A DNA stretch of 64,000 nucleotides from JAJFJD01 sp965228425 (GTDB lineage Bacteria; Pseudomonadota; Alphaproteobacteria; UBA8366): contig OZ245815.1 in the NCBI GenBank assembly GCA_965228425.1, forward strand, positions 372,001 to 436,000. The letters are read 5' to 3'. A model generated the notes under the pieces. It was given only the letters and a program-made list of their open reading frames with translations. It did not search any database and was not told the origin of the DNA. This document shows positions 33,433 to 42,943 of this stretch, piece after piece; within the stretch, counting starts at the first letter, position 1, and the number at the start of each line of letters is the position of its first letter. The position numbers and the translations under genes are program-made.

Positions 33433-35457
33433 TCAGGAGTCCGAGTTGGCCAGATGATCGCGTAAGGCCGCGGGGTCGGTGATTGGCGCGGAGCACGCCA
33501 TGTTGGCGCAGATATAGGCGGCGGGTTTTCCGTCCACCAATCCTTTGCCCGCTGCCGGGTGGCCGTCGGCCAGCGCTTGGTCGGGGGAGAGCAGCGTCAG
33601 CACACGGTTCGGCAGGGAGACGCGCCGCACCACATTACGGAGAGCGTTGGTCGCCGCGTCCGACGCGTCGCCGACGATGACGATCTGTTGCGCCGACTGC
33701 AGCAGTTCATTGCCGTTCAACAGGCTGGAAAGGGGGAAGAAATTGCGCTGTACCTCGCCGGAGAATCCGCTGATCAGGGCTTCGGCCTTTGCCCGGTAGG
33801 CATCGTCGCCGGTCAGATGGTAAAGCCGCGCGAAGACGCCGACCAAAACGCCGTTGCCGGCGGGCACGGCATTGTCGTTGGCGTGCTTGCTGCGCGCGAT
33901 CAAGGAGGGCGTGTCGTCGGCGGTGAAGAAATAGCCGGCGGCGTCGGGATCGCTGTAATGCGCGTCGACGTCGGCAAGCCAGGCTTTCGCCTGATCGAGA
34001 TAGGCCGGGTCGCCCAGGACTTCGTAGAGGGCGAGGGCGGCGCGGCTGAGCGTCGCGTAATCGTCGAGCGTCGCCGCATGGCGGGCCCGGTCGTCGCGCC
34101 AGCTATGGCGCAGGCGGCCGTCGACGGTCATGTCGTTCTGCACGAACCGGAAGGCGCGGACCGCGGCCTCGATCCAGCCGGGCCGGTCGAAGGTGTCGCC
34201 CGCGGTGGCGAGCGCGCCGATCATCAGGCCGTTCCAGTCGGCCAGCACCTTGTCGTCGAGGCCGGGCGGGATGCGTTTGGCCCGTTCGGCGAACAGCAGC
34301 GCGCGGTCCTCGGCGAGGCGTGCTTCCTCCGCGTCGTCCAGCAATTCCATGCTGCTCAGGCGGTTGAGGATGGTGTTGCCTTCCCAGTTGCCGAATTGCG
34401 TGACGTCATAGACCGCCTTGAACGGGGCCGCGCGGTCGCCCAGCAGGGCGTCGATCTCCGCTTCGGTCCAGACGTAGAACTTGCCTTCGACGCCTTCGCT
34501 GTCGGCGTCCAGACTGCTGGAGAAGCCGCCCTTCGCCGTGACCATCTCGCGCAGGACCCACTCGACGGTTTCCGCCGCGCGTTGGGCGTAGAGCGGCGCT
34601 TGCGTGTCCTGCCAGACCAGGGTCAGCAGATCGAGAAGCTGCGCGTTGTCGTACAGCATCTTCTCGAAATGCGGCACCAGCCAGCGGTCGTCGACGGAGT
34701 AACGCGCGAAGCCGCCGCCGACATGATCGTAGATGCCGCCCTGGCACATGTTGTCGAGGGTGACGGTCACCGCCTGTCTGAAGGGCGCGTTGCCTGTGCG
34801 TTTCCAGGCGCGCCAAATCTGCTCCATGATCTGCGGCTGGGGAAACTTGGGCGCGCTGCCGACGCCGCCGCGGAACTGGTCCACGTTTTTCGCCAAATGC
34901 TCGGCGATCTGGTCCAGCATCGCGATCGGCACCGCGTCGCCCGGCGCCGGTTGGGACAGCTTCTCCAGTCCCTCGCGCAGCGCCACCACATTCTTTTCGA
35001 TCCGTTCGGGCTCGTCGCGGAAAACCTTGGCGACGCTGTTCAGGACGTCGCCGAAACCGGGCCGCCCGAAGCGCGGCTCCGGCGGAAAATACGTGCCGCC
35101 CCAGAACGGCTCGCCGTGCGGGGTCAGGAACATGGTCAGCGGCCAGCCGCCCTGTTCGCCCATCATCTGCAGCGCCGACTGATAGATGCCGTCGATGTCC
35201 GGGCGTTCCTCGCGATCGACTTTGATGTTGACGAACTGTGTATTCATCAGGTCCGCGATGCCGTCATTCTCGAAGCTTTCATGCGCCATGACGTGGCACC
35301 AGTGGCAGGCGGCATAGCCGATCGAAAGCAGAATCGGTTTGTTCTCGCGTTGGGCGCGGGCGAGGGTTTCTTCATCCCAGGCCATCCAGTGCACAGGATT
35401 GTCCTTGTGCTGTAGTAGATAGGGGCTGGTTTCCTGTCCCAGCAGGTTCTCGCTCAT
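33433..35457 (-). CDS. DUF255 thioredoxin-domain protein (YyaL/spermatogenesis-associated protein 20 family)
   Basis: A 674-residue protein with an N-terminal thioredoxin-like domain holding the CHWC motif at C51-C54 (SIGYAACHWCHVM) and a C-terminal (alpha/alpha)6-barrel-like region of the N-acylglucosamine-epimerase type. The family is widespread from bacteria to humans, with no settled function. The ATG at 35457 starts the homologous MSENLLGQETSPYLLQHKDNP-like segment and has GGGGAG upstream; the frame extends further but antisense to mnmE. Divergent from mnmE. Confidence 0.93.
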   Translation of the reverse strand: MSENLLGQETSPYLLQHKDNPVHWMAWDEETLARAQRENKPILLSIGYAACHWCHVMAHESFENDGIADLMNTQFVNIKVDREERPDIDGIYQSALQMMGEQGGWPLTMFLTPHGEPFWGGTYFPPEPRFGRPGFGDVLNSVAKVFRDEPERIEKNVVALREGLEKLSQPAPGDAVPIAMLDQIAEHLAKNVDQFRGGVGSAPKFPQPQIMEQIWRAWKRTGNAPFRQAVTVTLDNMCQGGIYDHVGGGFARYSVDDRWLVPHFEKMLYDNAQLLDLLTLVWQDTQAPLYAQRAAETVEWVLREMVTAKGGFSSSLDADSEGVEGKFYVWTEAEIDALLGDRAAPFKAVYDVTQFGNWEGNTILNRLSSMELLDDAEEARLAEDRALLFAERAKRIPPGLDDKVLADWNGLMIGALATAGDTFDRPGWIEAAVRAFRFVQNDMTVDGRLRHSWRDDRARHAATLDDYATLSRAALALYEVLGDPAYLDQAKAWLADVDAHYSDPDAAGYFFTADDTPSLIARSKHANDNAVPAGNGVLVGVFARLYHLTGDDAYRAKAEALISGFSGEVQRNFFPLSSLLNGNELLQSAQQIVIVGDASDAATNALRNVVRRVSLPNRVLTLLSPDQALADGHPAAGKGLVDGKPAAYICANMACSAPITDPAALRDHLANSDS

Positions 35458-35649
35458 GTCGTGCCGTACTCCCCAGCCTCGGTCGCGCGTTGCCGCTCCG
35501 TTGCTTCCACAGTAGCTTAGCGCCGGGACGCACACCAGACGCGCGCATCCCGCGATGGCCCCGTTCGGGGCGCGTCCTGAATCAGGATGTAGAGTGATCG
35601 CGCAGGGAGTCGAGCGCGTGCCGAGCGGCGGAAGAGGACGTAGCGGAGA

Positions 35650-36975
35650 ATGAGCGAGACCATCTATGCCGTGGCGAGCGGCGCCGGCCGCGCCGGGATC
35701 GCCGTGCTGCGCCTGTCGGGGCCGGCCGCCGATGCCGCTTTGTCGGCGCTGTCGGACGCGCCGTTGCCGCCGCCGCGCCGGGCCGCGCGGATTCGCCTGC
35801 GTGATCCCGAGAGCGCCGCGCCGCTCGATGACGGGCTCGCGCTGCGCTTTCCGGGACCCGCGAGCTATACCGGCGAAGACGTGGTCGAACTGCATATCCA
35901 TGGCGGCAGCGCGGTGATCGCCGCGGTGTTCGAGGCGCTGGGCCGGCTGCCGGAATTGCGGATGGCCGAGCCCGGGGAATTCACGCGGCGCGCGGTGCTC
36001 GCCGGTAAGATGGATTTGACCGCGGCGGAAGGTTTGATCGACCTGATCGACGCGGAGACCGAGGCGCAGCGAAAACAGGCGCTGCGCCAGGCGGATGGCG
36101 CGCTGGGCGCGCTGTACGACGATTGGCGGGATCGGCTCGTTCCGGCGTTGGCGCATCTGGAGGCGGCGATCGATTTTCCCGATGAGGATTTGCCGGAAAA
36201 CCTCGCGGCGAAAATCGAGCCGGTCCTGGCCGCGCTGAAGACGGAAATGAGTGCCCATCTCGACGACAGCCGGCGCGGCGAGCGGCTGCGCCAAGGGGTT
36301 CAGGTCGCCATCGTCGGGCCGCCGAACGCGGGCAAGTCCAGTCTGCTGAACGCGCTGGCGCGGCGGGACGCCGCCATCGTGTCGGCGACTGCGGGCACCA
36401 CCCGGGACGTTATCGAGGTGCGGTTGGATCTTGGGGGTTTCCCGGTCTTGGCGGCGGACACCGCCGGTCTGCGCGAGGCGCGGGATGATATAGAGGCCGA
36501 GGGCATCCGCCGGGCGCGGCGCTGGGCCGGGGCGGCGGATTTAAAAATCGCCGTCTTCGCCGTGGATAACCCCTCGGCGGCGGGTGCGGCGGCCGACGTG
36601 GTGGATGCCGATACCGTCGTGGTCCTGAACAAGGTCGATTTGGGCGAGCCGGATTGGGCTCCGCCGCCAGCGCTGGGATGTTTCCCGGTGTCCGTGACGA
36701 CCGGCCAAGGCATCGACGCGCTGGTGGCGGGATTGACCCGTGCGGTGGCCGACCGGGTATCCGTCGGCGCGGCCCCGTTGATGACCCGGGCGCGGCACCG
36801 GGCCGCAGTCACGGAGTGTATGGACGCGCTGGGCCGGGCCACGGCGGCATCCTTGCCGGAGCTGGCGGCGGAGGATCTGCGGCTGGCCGTTCGGGCCTTG
36901 GGGCGGATCACGGGCGCGGTCGATGTGGAGGATTTACTGGACGTCATTTTCCGGGATTTCTGCATCGGAAAATAA
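35650..36975 (+). CDS. mnmE: tRNA uridine-5-carboxymethylaminomethyl modification GTPase MnmE
   Basis: With MnmG, MnmE installs cmnm5 at U34 of certain tRNAs. The 441-residue protein has the N-terminal formyl-THF-binding domain (AVASGAGRAGIAVLRLSG), the helical domain, a G domain with GPPNAGKS at about residue 222 and DTAGLREA, and the C-terminal CIGK whose cysteine is required. It starts the rightward mnmE-mnmG-rsmG-parA-parB run. The first parS site follows its stop codon by 17 bases. Confidence 0.97.
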   Translation: MSETIYAVASGAGRAGIAVLRLSGPAADAALSALSDAPLPPPRRAARIRLRDPESAAPLDDGLALRFPGPASYTGEDVVELHIHGGSAVIAAVFEALGRLPELRMAEPGEFTRRAVLAGKMDLTAAEGLIDLIDAETEAQRKQALRQADGALGALYDDWRDRLVPALAHLEAAIDFPDEDLPENLAAKIEPVLAALKTEMSAHLDDSRRGERLRQGVQVAIVGPPNAGKSSLLNALARRDAAIVSATAGTTRDVIEVRLDLGGFPVLAADTAGLREARDDIEAEGIRRARRWAGAADLKIAVFAVDNPSAAGAAADVVDADTVVVLNKVDLGEPDWAPPPALGCFPVSVTTGQGIDALVAGLTRAVADRVSVGAAPLMTRARHRAAVTECMDALGRATAASLPELAAEDLRLAVRALGRITGAVDVEDLLDVIFRDFCIGK

Positions 36976-36992
36976 CCCCGGCTCAGTTGCGA

Positions 36993-37008
36993 TGTTTCAC
37001 GTGAAACA
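36993..37008. other. parS: Perfect parS centromere site 1
   Basis: TGTTTCACGTGAAACA, the exact ParB-binding palindrome, in the mnmE-mnmG gap about 10.5 kb from the putative origin and about 2.6 kb upstream of parA. Confidence 0.96.
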
Positions 37009-37081
37009 TTGCGGCGGCGGAGACCGGATCGTCCTTTCGGAGGCTTTGACTTCCGCCGGACGCGCCCCTACATTCCGCGCC

Positions 37082-38977
37082 ATGAGCGCAGAGCGGACAT
37101 CGATGGACGGTGCGAAAGCCTGGGACGTGATCGTCGTGGGCGGCGGCCATGCGGGCTGCGAAGCCGCCGCCGCCGCGGCCCGTTTCGGCGCGGCCACCCT
37201 GCTTGTCACCCACAAGCTGGAGACCATCGGCGAGATGTCCTGCAACCCGGCGATCGGCGGCCTGGCGAAGGGCCATCTGGTGCGGGAGATCGACGCATTG
37301 GACGGGGTGATGGGCCGGGTCATCGACCGGGCCGGCATCCAATTCCGCATCCTGAACCGCAGCAAGGGCCCTGCGGTCCAAGGGCCGCGCGCGCAGGCGG
37401 ATCGCACGCTGTATCGGGCCGCGATGCAGGCGGTTTTGGCCGAGCAGGATAATCTCGAAATTCGGGCCGCCAGCGTCGAGGATTTGATCCTAACGCCGGA
37501 AGGCCGCGTCGCGGGTATTTTGACGGCGGACGGGGCGGCGCTGCGGGCGCCCCGGGTGGTGCTGACCACTGGCACTTTCCTGCGCGGCATGATCCATCTC
37601 GGCGAGGAACGCACCCCGGCCGGGCGGGTCGGCGATGCGGCGTCCTATGGCCTGTCGGCGACCCTTGATAGGGCCGGGTTCGCGCTGGGCCGGCTCAAGA
37701 CCGGCACCCCGCCCCGGCTCGACGGCCGGACGATCGATTGGGACGGGTTGGCGGTCCAGCCGGGCGACGATCCGCCCGTGCCGTTCTCCTATATGACGAC
37801 GCGGATCGAGACGCCGCAGGTTCCGTGTCACATCACCTATACCTCCCCGGAGGGGCATGATCTGATCCGCGCCAACCTCGATCGCGCGCCGATCTATTCC
37901 GGCCAAATCGCCGGGACCGGTCCGCGCTACTGTCCGTCGATCGAGGACAAGGTCGTCCGGTTCGCTGACAAGAGCCGGCATCAGATTTTTCTGGAGCCGG
38001 AAGGGCTGGACGACCATACGGTCTATCCCAACGGCATCTCCACGTCGCTGCCGCGCGATGTCCAGGCCGCCCTGATTAAAACTATTCCTGGCCTGGAACG
38101 CGCGAAAATAATTCGCCCGGGCTACGCCATCGAATACGATTTCGTCGATCCGCGAGAGCTGCATCCGACCCTCGAGACAAAAAAAATTGCGGGCCTTTAC
38201 TTCGCCGGACAAATAAATGGGACGACCGGCTACGAGGAGGCCGCGGCCCAAGGGTTGATGGCCGGGCTCAATGCGGCGCTGGGGGCCGCCGATGGGGACC
38301 CCTTGGTGCTCGACCGGGCGGACGCCTATATCGGTGTGTTGATCGACGATTTGGTCACCAAGGGCACGCGCGAGCCCTATCGAATGTTTACCTCGCGCGC
38401 CGAATACCGCCTCAAACTGCGCGCCGATAACGCGGACCAGCGGCTGTCGCCGGTGGGGCAAAAGGTCGGGTGTTTGTCGCCGGACCGGGACCGGCATTGG
38501 GCTGCCAAGCGGGGCGCCCTGGCGGCGGCGCGGGAGCGGGCGTCGGCCTTGCGCGCGAGCCCCAACGAACTGGCCAAACACGGGATCGAGGTCAGCCGGG
38601 ACGGTACCTTGCGGACCGCGATGGATCTGCTGGCCTTCCCCAACATCGACCTGGAGACCCTCGCCGGGGTTTGGCCGGAACTGGCCGGCGTGGCGGGGGA
38701 CATCCGGATGCAGCTCGAAATCGACGCCCTTTACGCCAGCTATATCGAACGGCAGGACGCGGACATTCGAGCCTATCGCCGCGACGAAGCCCTGCGGCTG
38801 CCGGCGGATCTGGACTACGCCGCGGTGGGCAGCCTATCGACCGAAGTCCGGGAGAAGCTGATCGAGGCCCGGCCGGCCACCTTGGGCGCCGCCTCGCGGA
38901 TTTCGGGCGTAACGCCGGCGGCGCTGGTGGCGCTGCTGCGGCATGTCAGACGGGGCGTGCCGGCGGTTGGCCGCTGA
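37082..38977 (+). CDS. mnmG: tRNA uridine 5-carboxymethylaminomethyl modification enzyme MnmG
   Basis: FAD-dependent partner of MnmE. The 631-residue protein has the FAD-binding GGGHAGCEAAAAAARFG motif near residue 22, the MSCNPAIGGLAKGHLVREIDALDG block, GTFLRGMIHLGE and the C-terminal MnmE-binding helices. The ATG at 37082 is preferred; a frame open further upstream runs over the parS site. Its end overlaps the rsmG start by 35 bases. Confidence 0.97.
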   Translation: MSAERTSMDGAKAWDVIVVGGGHAGCEAAAAAARFGAATLLVTHKLETIGEMSCNPAIGGLAKGHLVREIDALDGVMGRVIDRAGIQFRILNRSKGPAVQGPRAQADRTLYRAAMQAVLAEQDNLEIRAASVEDLILTPEGRVAGILTADGAALRAPRVVLTTGTFLRGMIHLGEERTPAGRVGDAASYGLSATLDRAGFALGRLKTGTPPRLDGRTIDWDGLAVQPGDDPPVPFSYMTTRIETPQVPCHITYTSPEGHDLIRANLDRAPIYSGQIAGTGPRYCPSIEDKVVRFADKSRHQIFLEPEGLDDHTVYPNGISTSLPRDVQAALIKTIPGLERAKIIRPGYAIEYDFVDPRELHPTLETKKIAGLYFAGQINGTTGYEEAAAQGLMAGLNAALGAADGDPLVLDRADAYIGVLIDDLVTKGTREPYRMFTSRAEYRLKLRADNADQRLSPVGQKVGCLSPDRDRHWAAKRGALAAARERASALRASPNELAKHGIEVSRDGTLRTAMDLLAFPNIDLETLAGVWPELAGVAGDIRMQLEIDALYASYIERQDADIRAYRRDEALRLPADLDYAAVGSLSTEVREKLIEARPATLGAASRISGVTPAALVALLRHVRRGVPAVGR

Positions 38978-39593
38978 CCCGCTCACCCCCGCCGCCTTCG
39001 CCGAGGCCTGCGATGTTTCACGTGAAACACTGGCCCGGCTCCAGACCTATGTGGACCTGCTGCGGCGCTGGCAGAAGGCGATTAATCTGGTCAGCCGGGA
39101 CTCGCTGACCGACGTCTGGCGGCGCCATGTCTGGGATTCGGCCCAGCTCCAGCCGCATATTCCCGATCCCGCCGCGCCGATCTTGGACATCGGTAGCGGG
39201 GCGGGGTTCCCCGGCCTTATTCTCGCCATTCTGGGGGCGGAGCATGTCATCCTGGTGGACTCCGATGCCCGGAAAGGGAGTTTTCTGCGCGAGGTCGCCC
39301 GCCAGACCGGCGCCCCGGCAACGGTCCTGACCGGCCGGGCCGAAGCGATGGCCGATCGGATCGACCCGCCGGCGATCGTTACCGCGCGGGCGGTGGCGTC
39401 TTTACCTTTGCTTTTGGATACGATTAAATTATATATAAGACCCAATACAGTCTGTTTCTTCCACAAAGGACGGCAGGTTGATGCGGAAATCGAAGCTGCC
39501 CGGAAGGACTGGCGGTTCACCGTTTCGAGAATTCCGAGCCAAACGGACGCCTCGGGCGTCATTCTTAAGTTAGAGGATATCGCGCGTGATTGA
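38943..39593 (+). CDS. rsmG: 16S rRNA (guanine(527)-N7)-methyltransferase
   Basis: RsmG methylates G527 of 16S rRNA; its loss gives low-level streptomycin resistance. The 216-residue protein has the SAM motif ILDIGSGAGFPGLILA and the WDSAQL and FFHKG conserved stretches. A perfect parS site is embedded in codons 24-29 and encodes the VSRET residues, so the protein sequence is shaped by the centromere. The gene overlaps mnmG upstream (35 bases) and parA downstream (8 bases). Confidence 0.96.
   Translation: MSDGACRRLAADPLTPAAFAEACDVSRETLARLQTYVDLLRRWQKAINLVSRDSLTDVWRRHVWDSAQLQPHIPDPAAPILDIGSGAGFPGLILAILGAEHVILVDSDARKGSFLREVARQTGAPATVLTGRAEAMADRIDPPAIVTARAVASLPLLLDTIKLYIRPNTVCFFHKGRQVDAEIEAARKDWRFTVSRIPSQTDASGVILKLEDIARD
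39014..39029. other. parS: Perfect parS centromere site 2, inside rsmG
   Basis: Same 16-base palindrome TGTTTCACGTGAAACA as site 1, 2,021 bases further right, within the 5' coding part of rsmG. A coding parS here is known in other alphaproteobacteria. Confidence 0.96.
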
Positions 39594-40434
39594 GACCGGA
39601 GATCAATCGGGCCCGCCACCGGCGCCGCTTCAGACCGGCCCCGCGGCCGGGCCGGCGAAACAGCCCCGCGTCATCGCCGTCGCCAATCAGAAGGGCGGTG
39701 TCGGCAAGACGACGACCGCGGTCAATCTGGCCACGGCCATGGCGGCGATCCGCAAATCGGTGCTGGTGCTGGATTTCGACCCGCAGGGCAATGCCAGCAC
39801 CGGATTCGGGGTAGATCGTTCCGATCGCAAAACGACCTCCTACGAGGTCCTGATGGACGGCATCCCCTTGACCGATGCGGTGCAGAAGACGGCGATCCCG
39901 GGCCTGTCGATCGTGCCGTCCTCGGTCCATCTTGCCGGGGCCGAGCTGGAACTGGTCGAACAATCGAGACGGGAATTTCGGCTCTCTGATGCAATCAAGG
40001 GGAACGGCAGCGGTTTCGACTATGTGTTGATCGACTGCCCGCCCTCGCTCAACCTGTTGACGCTCAACGCGCTTTGCGCCGCCGACGCGGTGCTCGTGCC
40101 GTTGCAGGTGGAATTCTATGCGTTGGAGGGGTTGAGCCATCTGGTCACCACGATCGAGCGGGTGCGCCGCGCCTTCAACCCGACGCTGGAAATCCTCGGG
40201 GTCGTGCTGACCATGTTCGACAAGCGCAACAATCTGTCCGAGATGGTGGCCGCCGATGTGCGCGCCCATTTCGGCGACAAGGTCTATGAGACGATCATCC
40301 CGCGCAACGTCCGGGTCTCCGAAGCGCCGTCGCACGGCAAGCCCGTGCTGCTCTACGATTGGCGCTGCCCGGGCAGCCAGGCCTATATCCATCTGGCAAG
40401 CGAGATTCTCAAACGTGAAGCGTTGGTGGCGTAA
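39586..40434 (+). CDS. parA: Chromosome partitioning ATPase ParA
   Basis: ParA forms an ATP-dependent gradient on the nucleoid that pulls ParB-parS complexes apart. The 282-residue protein has the deviant Walker A KGGVGKTT at about residues 36-43, LDFDPQGNAS (A'), and YVLIDCPPSLNLLTLNAL. It starts with GTG at 39586, overlapping the rsmG stop by 8 bases; the first 25 residues are Pro/Gly/Ala-rich. ParA and ParB overlap by one base. Confidence 0.96.
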   Translation: MIETGDQSGPPPAPLQTGPAAGPAKQPRVIAVANQKGGVGKTTTAVNLATAMAAIRKSVLVLDFDPQGNASTGFGVDRSDRKTTSYEVLMDGIPLTDAVQKTAIPGLSIVPSSVHLAGAELELVEQSRREFRLSDAIKGNGSGFDYVLIDCPPSLNLLTLNALCAADAVLVPLQVEFYALEGLSHLVTTIERVRRAFNPTLEILGVVLTMFDKRNNLSEMVAADVRAHFGDKVYETIIPRNVRVSEAPSHGKPVLLYDWRCPGSQAYIHLASEILKREALVA

Positions 40435-41333
40435 TGGTGGCGGCGGACGATAGCAAGAAACGCGGGCTCGGCCGGGGCCTGTCCGCATTGTTCGGCGAAG
40501 AGGCCGCGGTCAACGAGGCGACCACCCCGTCGGCCGGCGGCGACGGCGTGCGGCAGATGCCGGTCGGCGATCTGCGGCCGGGCAAGTACCAGCCGCGCCA
40601 GCATTTCGACGACGAGAGCCTTGCCGGATTGGCGGACTCGATCCGCGAGAAGGGCGTGCTGGAGCCGATCCTGATCCGCGCGCGTCCGGGCGGCGAGGGC
40701 TACGAGATCATCGCCGGTGAACGCCGCTGGCGCGCCGCGCAGCTGGCGAAGCTGCACGACGTGCCGGTCCTGCTGCGCGATTTCTCCGACCGCGACGCGC
40801 TCGAGATCGCGCTCATCGAAAATATCCACCGCGACGATCTGACGGCGCTGGAAGAGGCCGAAGCCTACAAGCGGCTGATCGACGAATTCGAGCACACCCA
40901 GGACGCCCTGGCGAAAGCGATCGGCAAGAGCCGGAGCCATGTCGCCAACACGCTGCGGCTGCTCGGCCTGCCCGACCCGGTGAAGGCGCAGATCCGCGAG
41001 GGCGCGTTGAGCGCCGGTCATGCGCGCGCGTTGTTGACCGCCGAGAATGTCGAGTCGCTGGCGCAGGAGGTCGTGAAGAAAGGCCTCAACGTCCGGCAGA
41101 CGGAACGGTTGGCGCGGCGCGGCAAGCCGAGCGCGACCGGCCGGCCGCGCGGCCGGCCGCCGAAGCCCGCCAAGGATCCCAACACGGCGGCGCTGGAACG
41201 CGACCTTGCCGCCATGCTCGGGCTGCGGGTGTCGATCGAGGAACGCGGCGAAGGCGGCCAGCTCTCGATCCATTACGAGACGCTGGAACAGCTCGACGAT
41301 CTGCTGCAGCGCCTGTCCGGCGGCGACGGCTAA
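40434..41333 (+). CDS. parB: Chromosome partitioning protein ParB (CTP-dependent clamp)
   Basis: ParB binds parS, loads as a CTP-dependent sliding clamp and stimulates ParA. The 299-residue protein shows the N-terminal ParA-activating GLGRGLSALFG segment (about 11-21), the CTP-binding GERRWRAA motif at about 95-102, ENIHRDDLTALEEAEAY, the HTH (LAKAIGKSRSHVANTLRLL) and a C-terminal dimerisation domain ending QLDDLLQRLSG. A basic Pro/Arg linker separates the last two. It is convergent with holA. Confidence 0.97.
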   Translation: MVAADDSKKRGLGRGLSALFGEEAAVNEATTPSAGGDGVRQMPVGDLRPGKYQPRQHFDDESLAGLADSIREKGVLEPILIRARPGGEGYEIIAGERRWRAAQLAKLHDVPVLLRDFSDRDALEIALIENIHRDDLTALEEAEAYKRLIDEFEHTQDALAKAIGKSRSHVANTLRLLGLPDPVKAQIREGALSAGHARALLTAENVESLAQEVVKKGLNVRQTERLARRGKPSATGRPRGRPPKPAKDPNTAALERDLAAMLGLRVSIEERGEGGQLSIHYETLEQLDDLLQRLSGGDG

Positions 41334-41367
41334 AAACCGTAAATCCAAGTAATTCGATTTGGTCCGG

Positions 41368-42399
41368 TTAGGCGCGGCGGCCACGCTGCGCCAGTGCGGC
41401 GATTTGCATCAGGGCCCGGCCGCACAGCGCCGTGTCCGGCATGCCGGTCGTCTTGCAGCCGCGCTCCGCGGCCAGCACGATATCCAGCGCGCGGGCGATC
41501 CGCGCGCCGCGCCACGCGCCGAGCTGCCGGCGGAATTGCGTCTGCCGTTTGAAGAAGACCGGCGGGCGCAGGGCTTTCATCGCGCGATCCGGTTGGTCGC
41601 CCGATGCGACCTTGTCCGCGGCGACTTGGAGCCGCAGCAGGTGTCGCGCCACCGCCCGCAGGATCGCAACCGACGCCTGCCCTTCCTGCAGGCTGCGGTT
41701 CAGCGTCCGGTCGACCGCGGCGATATCGCCGTCGGCCGTCGCATAAACCAGATCGTCCAGCGTCAATGCCGCGCTGTCTCCGACCACGGCGACGGCATCG
41801 TCCAATGTGACCTGGCCGGTGCCATGCGCGTACAGAGTCAATTTTTCGAGTTCGGACCGGCTGATGCCCCGGTCGGACCCAAGGTTTTCCGATAGATAAG
41901 CGACGGCCTCGGGCGCCGCGGTAAGCGAAGCGCCGCTCAGAATTTCGTGGATCAGACGATCCAAGTCGCGGGAATCGTCGGAATAACAAGGCAGTGCGGC
42001 AAGCGACGCGTCGCTTTCGAAAAGCTTGCGCAACTTGGAGCGTGGACTCAGGTCGCCGGCCTGCACGACGACCAGGCTGTCGGCGGCCGGCATCTCGAGC
42101 ATATTCTTGACGCTGGCGGCCAAGCCGTCCGTACCGTCCCGCACGCGTACGACGCGCCGGCCGCCGGTCAGCGCCATCGCGGCTGCCTCGTCGGCCAGCC
42201 GCGCCGGGTCCGACGTGATCGAATCGGCGGCTAAATCCGCCACCAGAAAAGGGTCCGACAGGTCCGGCACGACCGATTGCGCCAATGTGTCGGCGCGTTC
42301 CCGGACCAGCCCGGTGTCCGGCCCATAGATCAGCACGGCCCGGATCGACGGGTCCGGCGCACGGACGAAGGCGTCGGCCTTAGCGGCGGCGATTTTCAC
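41368..42399 (-). CDS. holA: DNA polymerase III delta subunit (clamp-loader)
   Basis: HolA opens the beta clamp in the clamp loader. The 343-residue protein has AVLIYGPDTGLVRERAD at the N-terminus (clamp-binding region) and LEKLTLYAHGTGQVTLDDAVAVVGDSA in the middle. It overlaps lptE by 20 bases, and the leuS-lptE-holA order is a conserved leftward operon. The C-terminus ends in a basic tail. Confidence 0.92.
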   Translation of the reverse strand: MKIAAAKADAFVRAPDPSIRAVLIYGPDTGLVRERADTLAQSVVPDLSDPFLVADLAADSITSDPARLADEAAAMALTGGRRVVRVRDGTDGLAASVKNMLEMPAADSLVVVQAGDLSPRSKLRKLFESDASLAALPCYSDDSRDLDRLIHEILSGASLTAAPEAVAYLSENLGSDRGISRSELEKLTLYAHGTGQVTLDDAVAVVGDSAALTLDDLVYATADGDIAAVDRTLNRSLQEGQASVAILRAVARHLLRLQVAADKVASGDQPDRAMKALRPPVFFKRQTQFRRQLGAWRGARIARALDIVLAAERGCKTTGMPDTALCGRALMQIAALAQRGRRA

Positions 42400-42943
42400 G
42401 GCGCGTGTCCTGTTGACGCAGGCGCGAGAGGTAGACGCCGACGCGCAATTTGATCGCGTCGCTCAATTCGCGGATCGCGCGGTCGGACGCGTCGGCCTCG
42501 GCGCTGAGGGTGGCGAACTCCGAATCGACGATGTTGTAGGAATTGACCGATCGTTCCGAGCCGGTGAGGACTTCGTCGTTGGTCTGGCCCGTGTCGCGCA
42601 ACGCGAAACTCGCGCTGACGGTTAGGCGGGCCCGCGTCGCGTCGTCGGTGATCTGAATGCCGGTCTCTTCCTTGCCGACCCCCATGGTGATGAACAGCGT
42701 GTGCGACGGCCGCAGCGGCCTGCCGTTCGGGTTGAACCGGTCGAGCAACAAATTGTGAAACTTCTGCGCCAACCGATCGTTTTCCCGTTTCAGGGTCTTG
42801 ATGTTGGCGATCTTGATGCGTCCCAGGTCGTCCCCGATCGCACTGCCCGCGGAATGTTTCTGATACAACGGCTGGAATCCGCAGCCGGCCGACGCCAGCA
42901 GGATGGCGGCGCAGAGGACCGCGCGATGTCTAGAGGACCACAT
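42380..42943 (-). CDS. lptE: LPS-assembly lipoprotein LptE
   Basis: LptE plugs the LptD barrel that inserts LPS into the outer membrane. The 187-residue lipoprotein has lipobox ASAGC (C21) followed by the typical CGFQPLY, a LptE-fold core (IKIANIKTLKRENDRLAQKFHNLLLDRFNP) and a C-terminal helix. It overlaps leuS by 14 bases upstream and holA by 20 downstream, indicating tight coupling. Confidence 0.93.
   Translation of the reverse strand: MWSSRHRAVLCAAILLASAGCGFQPLYQKHSAGSAIGDDLGRIKIANIKTLKRENDRLAQKFHNLLLDRFNPNGRPLRPSHTLFITMGVGKEETGIQITDDATRARLTVSASFALRDTGQTNDEVLTGSERSVNSYNIVDSEFATLSAEADASDRAIRELSDAIKLRVGVYLSRLRQQDTRRENRRR

Noticed and set aside
35458..36294. N-terminal extension of the DUF255 gene
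   Set aside because: The extension is antisense to mnmE and has no homology; the ATG at 35457 has a ribosome-binding site and the family N-terminus.
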